Shown here: one piece after another, positions 46,111 through 59,104 of the stretch
Numbering within the stretch: position 1 is the stretch's first letter
How the letters are laid out: each line of letters begins with the position of its first letter
Assembly (NCBI GenBank): GCA_946807835.1
Contig: OX327710.1
Location: forward strand, 15,054,501-15,118,500
Direction: 5' to 3'
From: Ailanthus altissimus
Lineage: Eukaryota; Streptophyta; Magnoliopsida; Sapindales; Simaroubaceae
Length of the DNA: 64,000 nucleotides
Translations under genes and position numbers: made by a program
The notes under the pieces: model-generated
The model's input: the letters and a program-made list of their open reading frames with translations, nothing else
Database searches by the model: none
What the model was told of the DNA's origin: nothing

Positions 46111-49100
46111 CTTCAACATAACCTCAAGAGGAAAAAGAGCGTTTCTTCCCTCAACAACAATAAAACAAAAATGTTGTAGCCCATGATTTATTTATTTGAG
46201 TAATATTAGGTTTATAAAATAAGGATATAATTGATGTTTTATCAATTAAGAACTACCAAGTATTAAATAGATATTAACTTTTTTATATCTTATTAATGTG
46301 ATAATTATACAAAATCAATTAATAAAATTGAAACACAAACATTATATTCTAAATTTATAATCCTAAACTTATTATAAATAGTGCTACACTTAATTATGAT
46401 ATAAAATTTGTATTACAATTAATCGTGTGTCACTAATTAATAATTATTAATTTTTTATTAATATAATAATTATATAATATCAATTAATAATTAAACACAT
46501 ACTATATCAACTAAGAGACAGATTTCATATCTTTAACAATATAAAAATAGCATTATTATATAAGGATATATATATATATATATATTTATGACCATTCTTG
46601 CACTAATGTATTTTAAGTCAACGCATTATTACAAACTACTGATAGCTTAGGATACACGTGTTTGGAAATGCTTTAGAAAAATGTTTTCGGAAATCAACTG
46701 AGTTTTCTACAGATATATATACACTAAAAAGAAATAATCAAACTCTTGGTTTTGTCAATAATATATACAACTTTGTAATTTAACTGTTGATATTTTTATT
46801 GAAAAATTGTTAGTTTAGTTTTTGAGTAAATATTAAATATCCAATTTAATCTCTAATATTCAAAACATACCACGTAGTCCCTAATGACAAAAGTTAAACG
46901 ATTTTAGCTTACTTTAGAAGGCAATGATGAAAAAGAATATGATCGATTAATAAATTTAAAATAGAAAAGTCTTGCACTTTCCTTTGCACGTTTTTGGAAA
47001 TTTTTAAAAATATCACTATCTACTTTCTCTTCACTTTCATACTCTTTTGGATTTAAAAGAATAATATTATTTTTTTGTAAAAAAAAATATTTGACACTTA
47101 AATTAGTGTTTGATTGAAAAACAGTGATGTTGTGTGTGTGTGTGTAAAGAATATTTCTAAGACAAACGAGGGGATGATTGAGTACTTGATGATGCTTTCA
47201 AAGAATGCTTTAAAAGTTTAGGAATACTTAAATGAATAATTAATTAAAAAAACAGTATACTTATATAATAATAGAATGAAATCTAAAATACGATTTGTGT
47301 GTAAAAAAACATGCAAGATTCAATGTATTTAGAAGAAACCAAATTGAATTAAAATTTATAATCATACTTGAACTTAGAAATTGTAATTGAAAAAGGAGAT
47401 GAAAACATGTTCCAAACTTGTTTCTTGGTTCTTGCGTATTTATTTTACTCGTTTAGTAAATATGTGTAGATTATTGGGTCAGGTTTTATTTGTTCATGGG
47501 TGAAAAGCTTGAAATCGGGCCTTTTGACAATATTGAATAGTGTTTAAGGATGTGTCAAGTCCGTTTATATTGAACTAAGGCCAATATTCTTAAAATGCCC
47601 TCATTAATTCTTAAGTGACGTAGGTTAGTTTAGTTAATTTAATAATAGGCCTAACAATAATGTAATTTACTAATAATATATACAATTTTTGTAATTTAAC
47701 TGTTAATATTTTTGTCAAAAAATTATTAATTTAGTTCCTAAGTAAATTGATAATTTGATATGGCACGATCACTTGATGTTATTTACCTCTTGGTGCTCTA
47801 TTGTTAGAAAAATAATTTTATTATAACGTAAATTACAAAAATTTGAATAGAGTCAATTTTCTACCGGTCTCAGGGGTGGCCATTGATTGAACTAGTAGCC
47901 AATTGTCCCATCTTTATTTTTATGTTTAATTTAATTTTAAAATATTTTAATTAAAATATATAAATCTAATTACATATTGATACGTGTTAGTTGCAACTTA
48001 TAATATTATGACACATGTCATTTTATTTTAATTATTTTATATTTTTATTAGAAATAAAATAAAAATAAACCAATTATTAAATTCTAACTAAACTAAATTT
48101 GATTTAATTAGTAGATTTATAAATTATATTGCTTAATAAAAATAATTAATGAATTTCAACTATATATTAATTTAAGTTCAACTATATAGTTAAAACATTA
48201 TGTTATATTTATTTAATTAAGTAATAATTATATTATTTATTTAAAAAAATCTAATGAAATACAAATATTAAATGTTATACTAGTAATTTTTTATAGCATA
48301 ATATTAATGTATATATAATAATTATATTAAAATTTATTTTATTTAATTAAATTATACTAAATAAACCGATGAGATTGCACTATATGTTCAAAGATAATAA
48401 ATGAATGAGATGCTATTACATGTTTAAAGTTAAATTCATTATACACTCAAGTTAGAGGGCAAATAAGTCATTTGAACTACAAAAGAGTATATTAAATTTA
48501 ATTAATAAAAAAAACTAATAAATTGAAAAAAAAATTGGTATTTCAAATTTAACGAAGATCAAGTTATCTATTAGGCTAAACTTTAGTCTCTATCATTTTT
48601 TTAATTATTATTCTTGTTAGTGATGCAACCAAAAAATTTTCGTCGATTGGGCTAAATTTTTATTTGATATATTTTTTCAAAAGTTTTAATGGGATGAAAA
48701 AATAATTATTCATGAAAAAATTACAAATACATCTTATATGAAAAAAATATATATATATATAAAATAAGACTTACAATATAAGCATAATATGTAAACAAAA
48801 ATAAGGAAAAAAATAACATTATTGAAGTTGTGCTCAACGATGCCTCGAAGTATATAATTAATCTATTACTGAATTTAATTTATTTAAATTAAATTAAATT
48901 AATAGTTAAAACTAATTTTACTTTTTTTAAAACATGTATAAATATGAAATACAAAAAAGTATGAGTAAAAGTTTCAGCGTTTGACAAAATCCACAACAAA
49001 AAAATTATTTCAAAGAGAGTAAATAGAAATTATAATGAATAGTTTGTAAATATGACTAGTAAATCTTTTTTATTAATTAATTCTTAGGAGTTTAAAGAAA

Positions 49101-51720
49101 CTCATTATTAATATATATAATATATATATATATATGAAAATTTTAAATATAAGTTGTAGATATAAGGTATTTTTATTCCATTAAGGTAAGAAATTAAATT
49201 ATTTGTTGCTAAAATAATAAATACAAATTCTTTAAAAAACATTCATTTAATAATTTGGAAGAAATTTGAGCAAAATACAAAGTTTAAGAAGTCTAAATAA
49301 ATAAATAAAAATAATATTAATTTTTAATTTAATTTTTTGGGAGCTCGGCTAGGCGATTGCCAAGCCCTCCTTATTGTCATCCAACGGTTGAAGCAGAAGC
49401 TAAAGAGTGGGGTCAAATTGGAAAAATAAAAAAAGTTTAGGACCAAATTTAATTATAAGAGGCATATTGTTAGACTTGAAATTTTGTAAAGTTTCAAAAC
49501 ACATTTTTACGGGAAATTTTTTTAAATACTACTATTTAATGGAAAAAATTTATGGGCCTCGAGGGCCATGGCCCCTAGACAATGCGGTAGTTCTGCTTTT
49601 ATTGTCAACCAACATAAGTGTTTTTTAAACAAGGGCGCAATTTGTATTATTATAATTAGGTTTTTTAAATAGTAATATTTAGAGATAATAATTTGTGTAA
49701 GGGAATTGTATTTGGTTTGTATCAATATAAAATATTAATAAATATTTATTATGTTTATATATGATTTATTTATTAAACGAATCAAATACTCAAATATAAA
49801 TTTGATTAGCTTAATATTTGACTTACACGATACGATACAATATGATTAAACACTTTTAAATAAATAGATAAAATTTAATTCATTTATATGATTATATACA
49901 ATTCGATTCATTTACAATTATATTCGCTTAAATGAATAATAACACCTAATTCGATTCATTTATACGAAATATTTGATTTGTTTATTAAATGTAACTTAAA
50001 CAAATAACCACATGAATAGACACGAATACGTTTCGTTTATTAAACATGACTTAAATGAATTATTGAATCGTAGACCTCAAATATGTATTCAACATGATTA
50101 ACAAACAGGTAACACGAATCTATTTATTTATTGTGTCAATTTTATTTACCCATATTTACATAAAGCATGTTGAATTCGTGTCGAATAATTGTGCCGTAAC
50201 CTATTTTTTCACCTGTAATAACATTATAAGTCATAGCGGCAGAACTGTAGCATGGCAATTTTAAGTTGTAGTTTAAAGAATTTTGTTCTCTAATTTTGAA
50301 TAAGAGTAAGGAAAAATTTTGAACTAAGCAACAATTCTTTAAAAGAAAATTTCAAAATTGACAAAGAATTATGTTCTCCAAAATGTCTCTTGTGAAAAGA
50401 ACAAATTTTCAATTGAGTATCGCCACGTGTCGTCCTTGAGGGGTAATCTCTAGGCCCATTCCTTTTATACTCAAGGCTTATCTCCAATTTTGAATATGGA
50501 AAAAAATTATCTCCGTCTCTCTTCCATATTCTCTCTAGGGTATAAACCCTAAGAAAGATTCGCCACTGAGCCGCCACTTAACTTGAGTTTTAAAGGGCTG
50601 TTGTCAGTATCTCGCTAGCACTCACCACTAACCTTGTATTTTCTGTGTTCCTCGTGTTCTTAAAGGTAGCTTAGCTCGCATTCAGTTCTCAACTCAATAT
50701 CCACTCAATCCCAGTTTTAACTCCACGAAAATCAAGGTTCAATCCAACTCATAACACCACTAGACCCAACAAATCAAAATTTTCCTTACTTAACATATTC
50801 TTTTAATCGTTTGGGGGTAGACCTAAACCAAAATCAGCCTCGAATATTTAGTAATATGGTAGTTATAAAATACTAATCAATAATTAACAAATCAAATGCT
50901 TAGAATATAGATGTTATAAACTTAACATTATTGTTATTATACATATATTGCAGAAACTTGATAAATTGATAACCTTACTTAAATAATATCTTTTACTAGT
51001 CCCAATTTAGGGCAAACATGTTTACTTAAATAATTCGATAAATTTATAAGATAATACTTTGATAGAAAATTCTTGTAGTTTCATATAAAATTTACTTACT
51101 ATATTTATTAATATACAACTAAATCCATATGATATATAGGAGATTTTGTAAAAATATATATCCAGTGTTTCTTGTTTGATTAAATGTTCATAAAATAGAA
51201 TAATATAAACCATTGAATAATATAATATTGTATTTTTGAAAAACATATAGAAAAAAAGTAAATTAATAAATTTTGCTTGTTTAAACAAAATACAAAAAAT
51301 ATCATTAGTTCACAATAATATATTAATTAATTGATTAATTAATATTTACTTAATTAATATATTTTTTTATTCTAAGAATATTAATTTATCAAAGTTCATC
51401 TACCATATATCATCGATCTTACACTAGTGCATTTAAGTCAATAACATTAACAAACAACCAATTAAGTAAAACAAGATATTGCATGAGAATTAGAATTAAA
51501 CCTTAAACTATTATCTCTCGTTGTAATAATTTGGAAAGGAAATATGATCTCTGATAGCTAAATATCAAAATAATATGGAAATAAATTAAAGTTTTCAAGA
51601 TATTAAAATCATGCATTCCCCAATTTACATCTTTCTGTTGAACGTTCAAATGATTTTCCTGGGCTTAAATTGGAAAACTCTTATGATAGAATCTCAGTGA
51701 TACTATAACCTCAACAAAGG
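46111..51720. other. AT-rich intergenic spacer
   Basis: 5.6 kb with no credible gene. It holds (TA)n at about 46569-46585, (TG)n near 47132-47146, a dispersed direct repeat of about 85 bases (46757-46845 and 47669-47755) and a promoter-like patch without an ORF at 50420-50700 (see findings). The rest is A/T homopolymer-rich. Confidence 0.5.
46757..46845 (+). repeat. dispersed direct repeat, copy 1
   Basis: 'aataatatatacaa(c)tttgtaatttaactgtt(g)atattttt…gtttagtt' recurs at about 47669-47755 with few changes. Function unknown; probably the edge of an old element. Confidence 0.5.
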
Positions 51721-51724
51721 TTAT

Positions 51725-51732
51725 TATAAATA
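51725..51732 (+). promoter_or_regulatory. TATA box of the polygalacturonase gene
   Basis: TATAAATA, 88-95 bases upstream of the ATG at 51820 and about 185 upstream of the ATG at 51914. A start site about 30 bases downstream would make the 51820 ATG the first AUG. Confidence 0.5.
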
Positions 51733-51913
51733 GAAGATCGCCTGCAGTGATATGCCGTCAAGCTTTGACACTGAGTCTTCCTCTGAAAGTGCATCATCTT
51801 CATTGTTGTTGTTGCAAAAATGGTGATAAGTGGTTTTCTCTTTTCTCACGCTCCATTTTATCTTCAATTATATATAATGGGGATTTGATTACTCACATGG
51901 TCAAATAATTTTC

Positions 51914-54745
51914 ATGCAGGAACTCTTGTTCATCATCTCTTTTATAATGTGCATGGCTACAATGGGATCGAGCCGATCGCTTTATGGACCAGAACCTGAA
52001 GCTTTTAACGTGCTGCAATTTGGTGCTCTGGGGGATGGAGTCACTGATGATTCCCAAGTATGTATACTATATATCATTAGTACAGCTTTTCAATTTTTTT
52101 TTTTGAAAGTGATATATATTTTCGCTTACCACATAAGTTATAATTATAAACCTCCGTTGGAGATTTCATGCATGCATGCATCACCCTTTTTGGAAACGAG
52201 AGCTGCATGGTTATTAAAAAATTTGCAATAAAAAAGGTAGAAAGAATGAGTGTTTTATTTAGTGATATTGGATTTCACATCCTAATAATATTGTATATAT
52301 CAGTACTAAAAATGTAATCAGCTGATTCCATTAAGATTGCTGTTGATTCAGTAATCAACAAGGAAGGTCTTCTGGTTATCGGGTAAATAACTAAAATCCG
52401 AAAATTGAACCATGCAAACTTCGGCTAAAATGGAATTGATCAGCTTTTTTAATTAGTTATAGTAAATCTAATGATGCTGCCTCAAACATAAAAATGTAAT
52501 ATAAAAGAAGGAACGACGACAATAATAACAAATGAAAATTAAGACACTCAGCAATTCAAGAATTAAAATGTAATAAAGCATTAGTAGAAGGAATAAAAAG
52601 TCAAAAGAAGAGTTATTTATTGTAAATTTATGTGAAATCTGTAGGCCTTTACCAAGGCATGGGAAGCGGTTTGCGGAGCAACATCAGAAAATCCAACCCT
52701 TCAGGTTCCTCAGGGAAAATCATTTTTGCTAAAACCTATTAGCTTTGAAGGTCCATGTAAGTCTTCTAATATTCATGTTCAGGTAAATTATTATTATTAT
52801 TATTATTATTATTATTTCATTCTTGCTTTGATCGATTTCTTCTTTCAGGTTTTAGTATAATACTGATTAAAATTTTGATCAATTCACAGATTGATGGGAA
52901 TCTCATTGCACCTAAAGAACCATCAAGTTGGGAAGGAGAAGGCATAGACTCTTGGCTTGCCTTCACAAGTGTAAACGGATTTATAATTAATGGCAATGGA
53001 CAAATTGATGGCCAAGGATCAGAGTGGTGGCAGATCACTTGCCCAGAGTCATATGTGCGTACTTCTTAAACACTTGAAAATTCTTCTTCCCGTCATTGAA
53101 TCAACAAATTCTTACTCGGTTCTTTCAATTATATTCAGGATAATGTTCAGGACTGCAATAAACCCACAGTAAGTAGATATAAATAAAACATCTTGTTATA
53201 TTATAATGCGGCCAACTTTTGGCCAATCTTCAATCGTAAGTCTTAAATAATTAATGAGTATAACCACCCTTTTTGATGATGAATGGCTACAGGCATTGAG
53301 ATTCGAAAAATGTTCCAATTTTCAAGTGAGTGGACTAAAACACACCAACAGTCAAAAAAACCACATCTCTGTGTCCGATTGTGAGAATGCAACTCTGTCT
53401 AATCTTCACATAACAGCCCCTGAAACGAGCCCCAACACTGATGGCGTCGATATCTCCAACTCCAAAAGGATTCAAATTCTCAACACTGTCATTGCCACTG
53501 GTGAAACCCTTTTATCATCTTTTTTTTTTTACTGTTCTTATATATTTACCATTTCTTTATTGAATGATGCAGGTGATGATTGTGTTGCAATCAATACGGG
53601 CTGTTCTGATATAGACATAATTGGGATGGAATGTGGCCCGGGACATGGTATAAGGTATTCCAAATATATTTTTTTATTTGAAATTCGCTGCTTGAACTTA
53701 TGCTAATAAATCCTATCAACGATTTTAAAAGAGAACAAAAATTCATCAACCGAAATGCATGGTCATTACACATGTGCAATTTTGTATTTATGGCACGGTT
53801 CAATGAAAGATGTCTTCATTGATTAGTGAGAGTAGTTTTATCTCCTTTGTTTGAGTAGGGCATGCCTGCTATCACAGGCTGAAATTAGGATTTGAATCTC
53901 AACCAATCAAAGATGTCTTCATTGATTAGTGAGAGTAGTTTTATCTCATTTGTTTGAGTAGGGCATGCCTGCTATCACAGGCTGAATTTAGGATTTGAAT
54001 CTCAACCAATGATTTGAAGCCACATCAGATTTACGGACTTTGGATCTTACGTATTTTTAATGCAATGATTGGTACCATATACTAAGAGTTTTTGTTATAG
54101 TGTTGGGAGCTTAGGAAGGAAAGGAGAGACAGCAGAAGTGGAGAGAATACAGGTGAAAAATAGTATATTGAGGGGAACTCAAAATGGAGCAAGGATCAAA
54201 ACATGGCAGGTAAAATCTTAAATTCAGCATAATATATCTTATACGTAAAACTTGATTGGATTATTAATATATTTTCGAGTCTCATTGTGATGGTTGTTAT
54301 TCTCTAGGGAGGGTCTGGGTTTGCCAGTAACATCAAATTTGAGAATATTCAACTCATTGCGGTTGATAATCCCATTATCATTGACCAATTTTACTGCCCA
54401 CATCAAACATGCCCTACACAGGTAACTTTTTTATTTATTATTATTTTAATCAGATAATTAATTTCTTACTTAATACTTTTGCTAATTAAAAACCTTTTTG
54501 CTTTGATGAAAAAGAGTAATGCAGTTCGAATAAGTGATGTTTCATACATTGGAATTCATGGGACATCCATTAAAGAAGATGCAATCGCCTTCAATTGCAG
54601 TCAGGGAGTGGGGTGTACAAATATTGTCCTGGATCACATTAACATAGCTTATACGGATGCCAAAAGCAAGACTTATTCAACTTGTGTCAACGCTCATGGA
54701 AGTAGCGTTGATTCAATCCCTACGGTGGACTGCTTGCAACACTAA
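51914..54745 (+). CDS. secreted polygalacturonase (glycoside hydrolase family 28)
   Basis: Nine exons: 51914-52057, 52645-52782, 52890-53054, 53139-53168, 53293-53500, 53573-53654, 54101-54209, 54308-54421 and 54515-54745. All are in phase and give 406 residues. The enzyme cleaves alpha-1,4 bonds of homogalacturonan in the cell wall. Residues 1-22 form a signal peptide, followed by FNVLQFGALGDGVTDDS. The four GH28 catalytic motifs are complete: NTDG (207-210), GDDC (229-232), GPGHG (250-254) and RIK (287-289). Length is normal for the secreted plant family and no stop interrupts it, so it should be active. Start: either the ATG at 51914, or the ATG at 51820 (better context, AAAAATGG) spliced from 51822 to 51920 to give M-ELLF…; both keep the signal peptide. 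The donor after exon 3 (GTGCGT) is weak but the frame supports it. Confidence 0.9.
52786..52817 (+). repeat. (ATT)n microsatellite in polygalacturonase intron 2
   Basis: About ten uninterrupted ATT units directly after the donor site of exon 2. Confidence 0.8.
53801..54006 (+). repeat. 103-bp tandem duplication in polygalacturonase intron 6
   Basis: Unit starting 'caat(g/c)aaagatgtcttcatt' at 53801 and again at 53904. The copies differ at only about three positions, so the duplication is recent. It contains 'gcatgcctgctatcacaggctga' and lies wholly inside the intron. Confidence 0.85.
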
Positions 54746-55439
54746 CATTATTATATCCGCAGCTTCTGTGTTATCACATTAGATATAGTCACTGTTGCAG
54801 AAATGACAGAAACTTCAATCTGGGCTTGTTTACTAACGATGTACACTTTGTTGACATCGTAAAATACATTATATGAATTGAATAAAACTGATCACATCAA
54901 GATTTCTATTTATTACTGTTCTGACAACAACTATCTTTCTCAACATATATATACTGAGCTCCTCGTAATGGATGTTCACCTGGAGCTTCAGAATTGGATT
55001 TCTTAATGAAAGAACAGAGGAATGAGATGAATTTATTTCTTGTATTATTTCCAGCATACCATTAAATTGCACTGCTTCTCTCTTTATATACAAGATGAGA
55101 GATGAATTAATAATTATATTTACAAAATGTAATTATTACATTTACAAATTTCAACCATCGGTCTCAGCTTGATTCTTGGAATGTATTGCCATTGGTCCAA
55201 GTGTATCTGCACCTGGTTTATTCTCATTGGCTGCTTTTATTCATCATGACAACTGCACACATCCGACATTCTTTATCCTCTTCTTCTCTTTCAGAATCAT
55301 CTGCAGCTCTTCTATAACTACCATTTGAAGGACTATTTTCCCTTCATTCGAGCACAACCACAATACACATCATTTCAACTCCTCCCTTCAAGCTCAAGGG
55401 TTTGGTATCACCTTGAATTTGCTCTTTAGGTAGTTAAAA

Positions 55440-55580
55440 ATCTTTTTATTGTTAGAGGCTTGGTCGTTATATCTACAACTTGATCTCTTGAGAGCACATA
55501 TTTGATTTTTAATTCATTGTTTGCTATCTTGTCTTGGATAAAGTGGACATCTATCTCAATATGCTTTGTCCTAACGTGGA
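55440..55580 (-). pseudogene. Copia RNase H C-terminal remnant
   Basis: The minus strand reads KHIEIDVHFIQDKIANNELK and DQVVDITTKPL, the usual end of Copia RNase H (…LDIHFVREKV…DQ.ADI.TKPL). A stop follows. Confidence 0.75.
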
Positions 55581-56415
55581 AGACTGGATTGTTTGCCAAG
55601 GTTTCTGTTCCTTGGTTATCACACTAAATAATTAGTTTTGTAAGAAACTTGATGTGCAATTCAAAAAGCAACGAGTTCAACAAGCTATTTCAGCTCCTAT
55701 TTGTGTTAGTGATCTGTAAACTAGACCTTTCCGCCACTTTCTGTTTTCTTAAACTCTAAGATACCAAATTTCCATAGAGAAAAATGTTCTACTCTCTTGT
55801 TGATTTTCTGTCATTCATATCATTTGCCCAATTTACATATGCGTAGCCTTCAATCTATAGTTTTTCATTTATGGTGAACATCAACCCATGATTGAGCTGC
55901 CCTGTAAATACCTTAACATTCTTTTGCATCTAATCCAATTTGCAACTTTTGGTCTTTAAAAGAATTGGCTAAGTCTATTAATACTATAGGCTATTTATGC
56001 TCCAGTCAAGGTCATAGCACAAAGCTCTTATTGTGCTTCTTTTAAGGCTTCCTTAGCATTGGTTGGTATATTTTCATCTAATGAGTTCATTCCAAGAAGA
56101 CTTTTGGTTTGAATGTCACTAATTTGATATGGTGATCATTGAATGTGTGGACATTTTTTATTATTGTTGCACACTTCTGTCAGTTTCAAGTTATAGGTTT
56201 AATCCATTTGATTCTTGTGAAGGTGATAAGGGTAGAGGTTCATTTATGAGTAATTCATGTGTTTGGTTCTGTGTTTGAGGTATGATTTCTGAATTTGCTG
56301 GTGATTGTGTGTTGTGGCTTTCTTGATTGAATGGCATTTCTCCTTGGCTAGATGTGGCAATTCTATATCAACAACTATGGCATTTTGACCTGCTTGTTGA
56401 AAGAGTAGACACAAA

Positions 56416-56898
56416 CTATTCATGCAAGATATGTTGTATAGTTTGAGTTTCATTCCCTTTGAATGCTACTTCATTACTAAAAGGAATCATTTTCATTAAG
56501 GTTACATGTTTTAAAATGAAAACCTTTTCAGTGGAAAGCAAATACTTGTACCCTTTGTATTTTGTATTATAGCCTATGAACACGCATTTCTTTGTATGAA
56601 AGTCAAGTTTGTATTTGTTGAAAGGTCTTAGATGTGGGAAGTATGCACACCCAAAAACCTTTAGCCTCTTATAATCTGGTTTTTTTGTTTCAAATAGTCT
56701 TTTATAGGGTGAGAAATTTTTCAGGATTGGCATAAGCAACATGTTGATCAAATGAGTGGCGATTTTAAAAGCTTCCCACGAGAATTTAAGTGGCATGCTT
56801 GTTTGTGAAAGGAGTGTTAAGTATATCTCTACAATTTGTCTATATTTTACTTTTATCTTTTCATTTTGTTCTAAGGTATATGAATAGATATGCCTCAT
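56416..56898 (-). pseudogene. Copia integrase fragment
   Basis: 160 codons open. The end of the integrase core reads RQIVEIYLTLLSQTSMPLKF, then HLINMLLMPILKNFSPYKRL, then the 'KVFGCAYFPHLRPFNKYKLD…KKCVFIGY' segment that is diagnostic for Copia integrases. The upstream catalytic part (DDE) is broken. Confidence 0.85.
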
Positions 56899-57859
56899 AT
56901 GTACCCATTCACTTTTAGACGGTGTTCTTTTGGCTTAAATTCACTTCCTATATCTGTTTAGATAGTTTTAATTTAGTGGTCAACTTATTTCTCAAAGAAT
57001 CTTTTAAAATGAAGCAATGTATTGGTGGTTTGGGATTTAGTTTTCAAAGGATATGTCCAAGTGAACCTAGAATAGTCATCTACAATGCTAAAATAATATC
57101 TAAAGCCTTTTCCTAATATAAGGGGTGGTAGCCCCCAAAGATCAATATGCAAAATTTTTAAAACGGTCTCTTGGTGAAATTTTTTAAGCTCTTAAAGCTT
57201 AATTTATGATTCTTTCCCATTTCACAAGCACCACAAAAAGGAAACTTTAACTTATTATTCATAATGAAATGCTTGTTACAAGAAGATAAGATTCTTTTCA
57301 AGACTTGGTCACTTGAATGACCAATTTATCTATGGAGAGTTAGATAGTTTTCTTAACAATCCTATATTAGTTTCTATATGTTTTGAAGACTATACTGAGT
57401 TTTCTAAGGTTTCATTTTTTGATGTTGAGGAAAATAAAGATATTGCAAGTCTAAAATTCTTGTCTTCTGTGATGGTTGTGGAGTTATTGCCCACAGTTAA
57501 TTGATATGGACTAACTTTAACCATTCTTTAAAGTAGTGCCTTCTGCATCTTATCTTTCATAACACAAATCATGGTGAAATTCTATTGTAACATTATTATC
57601 TTTCATCAGCTTTGATATGCTTATTAGGTTTTTAGTCATTTTAGGTACAAAAAGGACATGTTTAACAATCAATGATTCATTTGTATGGGGTAAGTGCCGT
57701 TGGCATGTAACAATATGTGAAATATAAAGTTTATGACCATTACTAACAATAAGGGTTTGATTACCCTTGTATCCAACTCTTATGGTGAGATTATTGATGT
57801 TGTTTGTCGTATGATTTGTTAAACCACTGTCAATGTATTAACTGACATTCATCTTTCTC

Positions 57860-58235
57860 ATTTTCTTGGGCAGCAACATAGGATGAGTTCTACTGATGTA
57901 TTGTTCTTGGCACAAAGTCTTGTTCAAATATGTGCCACCAGTCCATTACTTCATGTCAAGGTTTCCAGCAAATTTGACAAGTTACTTTTGGCTTCTCTTT
58001 GTTCATCTATTATTTCATCTCTCCCTTGTTATTCTTGTTGTTTAGGATTTTCTTAAGTGTTGTAGCTGACACTTGCACCATTTCCCCTGCCATGTGTTGG
58101 TGTTCTTCTTCCATCTGCACCTCTTCTATATTGATTTCTCCTTTGATTTTCTCTATTATAAGCCATGTTGGCCTCAAGTTCAATATTTTATGTGAAATTT
58201 TTCTCAAGTTTACTTTCAAAGTTCAGCAGTGATGC
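57860..58235 (-). pseudogene. Copia gag-like remnant
   Basis: A 69-codon frame at 58010-58219 is charged and leads into CQICWKP-stop-HEVMDWWH near 57940-57975, a zinc knuckle whose Gly before the His is a stop and whose last Cys is Trp. It lies between the primer site and the integrase, the expected place for gag. Confidence 0.55.
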
Positions 58236-59104
58236 ATATGCATCTTTAATAGTCATGTTGTTTAAGTTGGTGGTTAAAATTACTACACAACATGGTCATA
58301 TTTAAGTTGCTAACATTTTTGCTAATTTTTTCATTTTACTGAAGTAGTAACTCATGCTCATTAAGCCTTTCCTTATGACATTGAGTTATTTCTTTACTTT
58401 AATCATACATGTTATTGAATGAGAGCAATACATTCTCTTTAAATCTAGTTGCAATTAGTAACTGACCTGAAAATATTTTCACTCAATAAGGACAACAATT
58501 AGTTAAGTAGCATCCGATCTTATTTTCTCCAAAGTTCATATAAATGATTGTTAACTTGATTTTCATCGACAATTACAATGAAATGATTTGGTGGTTGATT
58601 TGTTTCATCAATGTAGTAATTAAATTCATTTTCTCTAACGAAAGATAGAACTTAAGTCTTTTATATTATTTACAGTTGAGTTTGTTAAAATTTCATAAAC
58701 TGAATTCGTGTTTGCCATTGCAATTGGCAACCTAACTTTGATACCAAATTGAATTTGTCAATGGAATTACAGAGGATGAGATGAATTTCTGCCTCAATTC
58801 TTGTATTATTTTCGGCATACAAGGTGAGAGATGAATTAATCATTATATTTACAAAATGTAATCATTACATTTACAAATTTCAATTATTGGTGTCAGCTTG
58901 ATTCTCGGAATGTACTGCCATCGGTCCAAGTGTCCCTACACCCGCTTTACTCTCTTGGCTGCTTTTATTAATCATGACAACTGAACACACCTGGCATTCT
59001 TTGTTCTCTCTTTCTCTTTAGAATCATCTGCAGCTTTTCTCTAACTACCATTTGAAAGACTATTTTCCCTCCATTCGAGCACAGCTATAATACACATCAT
59101 TTCA

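Larger units (their letters stand above)
54995..59104 (-). mobile_element. degenerate Copia-type LTR retrotransposon downstream of the polygalacturonase gene
   Basis: LTRs at 54995-55377 (TGGATTTCTTAATG…CATCATTTCA) and 58750-59104 (TGAATTTGTCAATG…CATCATTTCA). The primer site TGGTATCAAAGTTAGG lies on the minus strand at 58731-58746. Coding remnants on the minus strand, in Copia order: gag-like with a damaged zinc knuckle (57.9-58.2 kb), integrase (56416-56898) and the RNase H end (55.45-55.57 kb). At 4.1 kb it lacks much of RT. The flanking bases (AGAAT and ACTTT) do not match, so the target duplication has been lost or the ends are misplaced. Confidence 0.8.

Noticed and set aside
52788..52815. 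(ATT)n and other microsatellites as possible CRISPR-like or regulatory arrays
   Set aside because: Simple sequence repeats; no spacer-repeat structure, and CRISPR is not expected in a plant nuclear genome.
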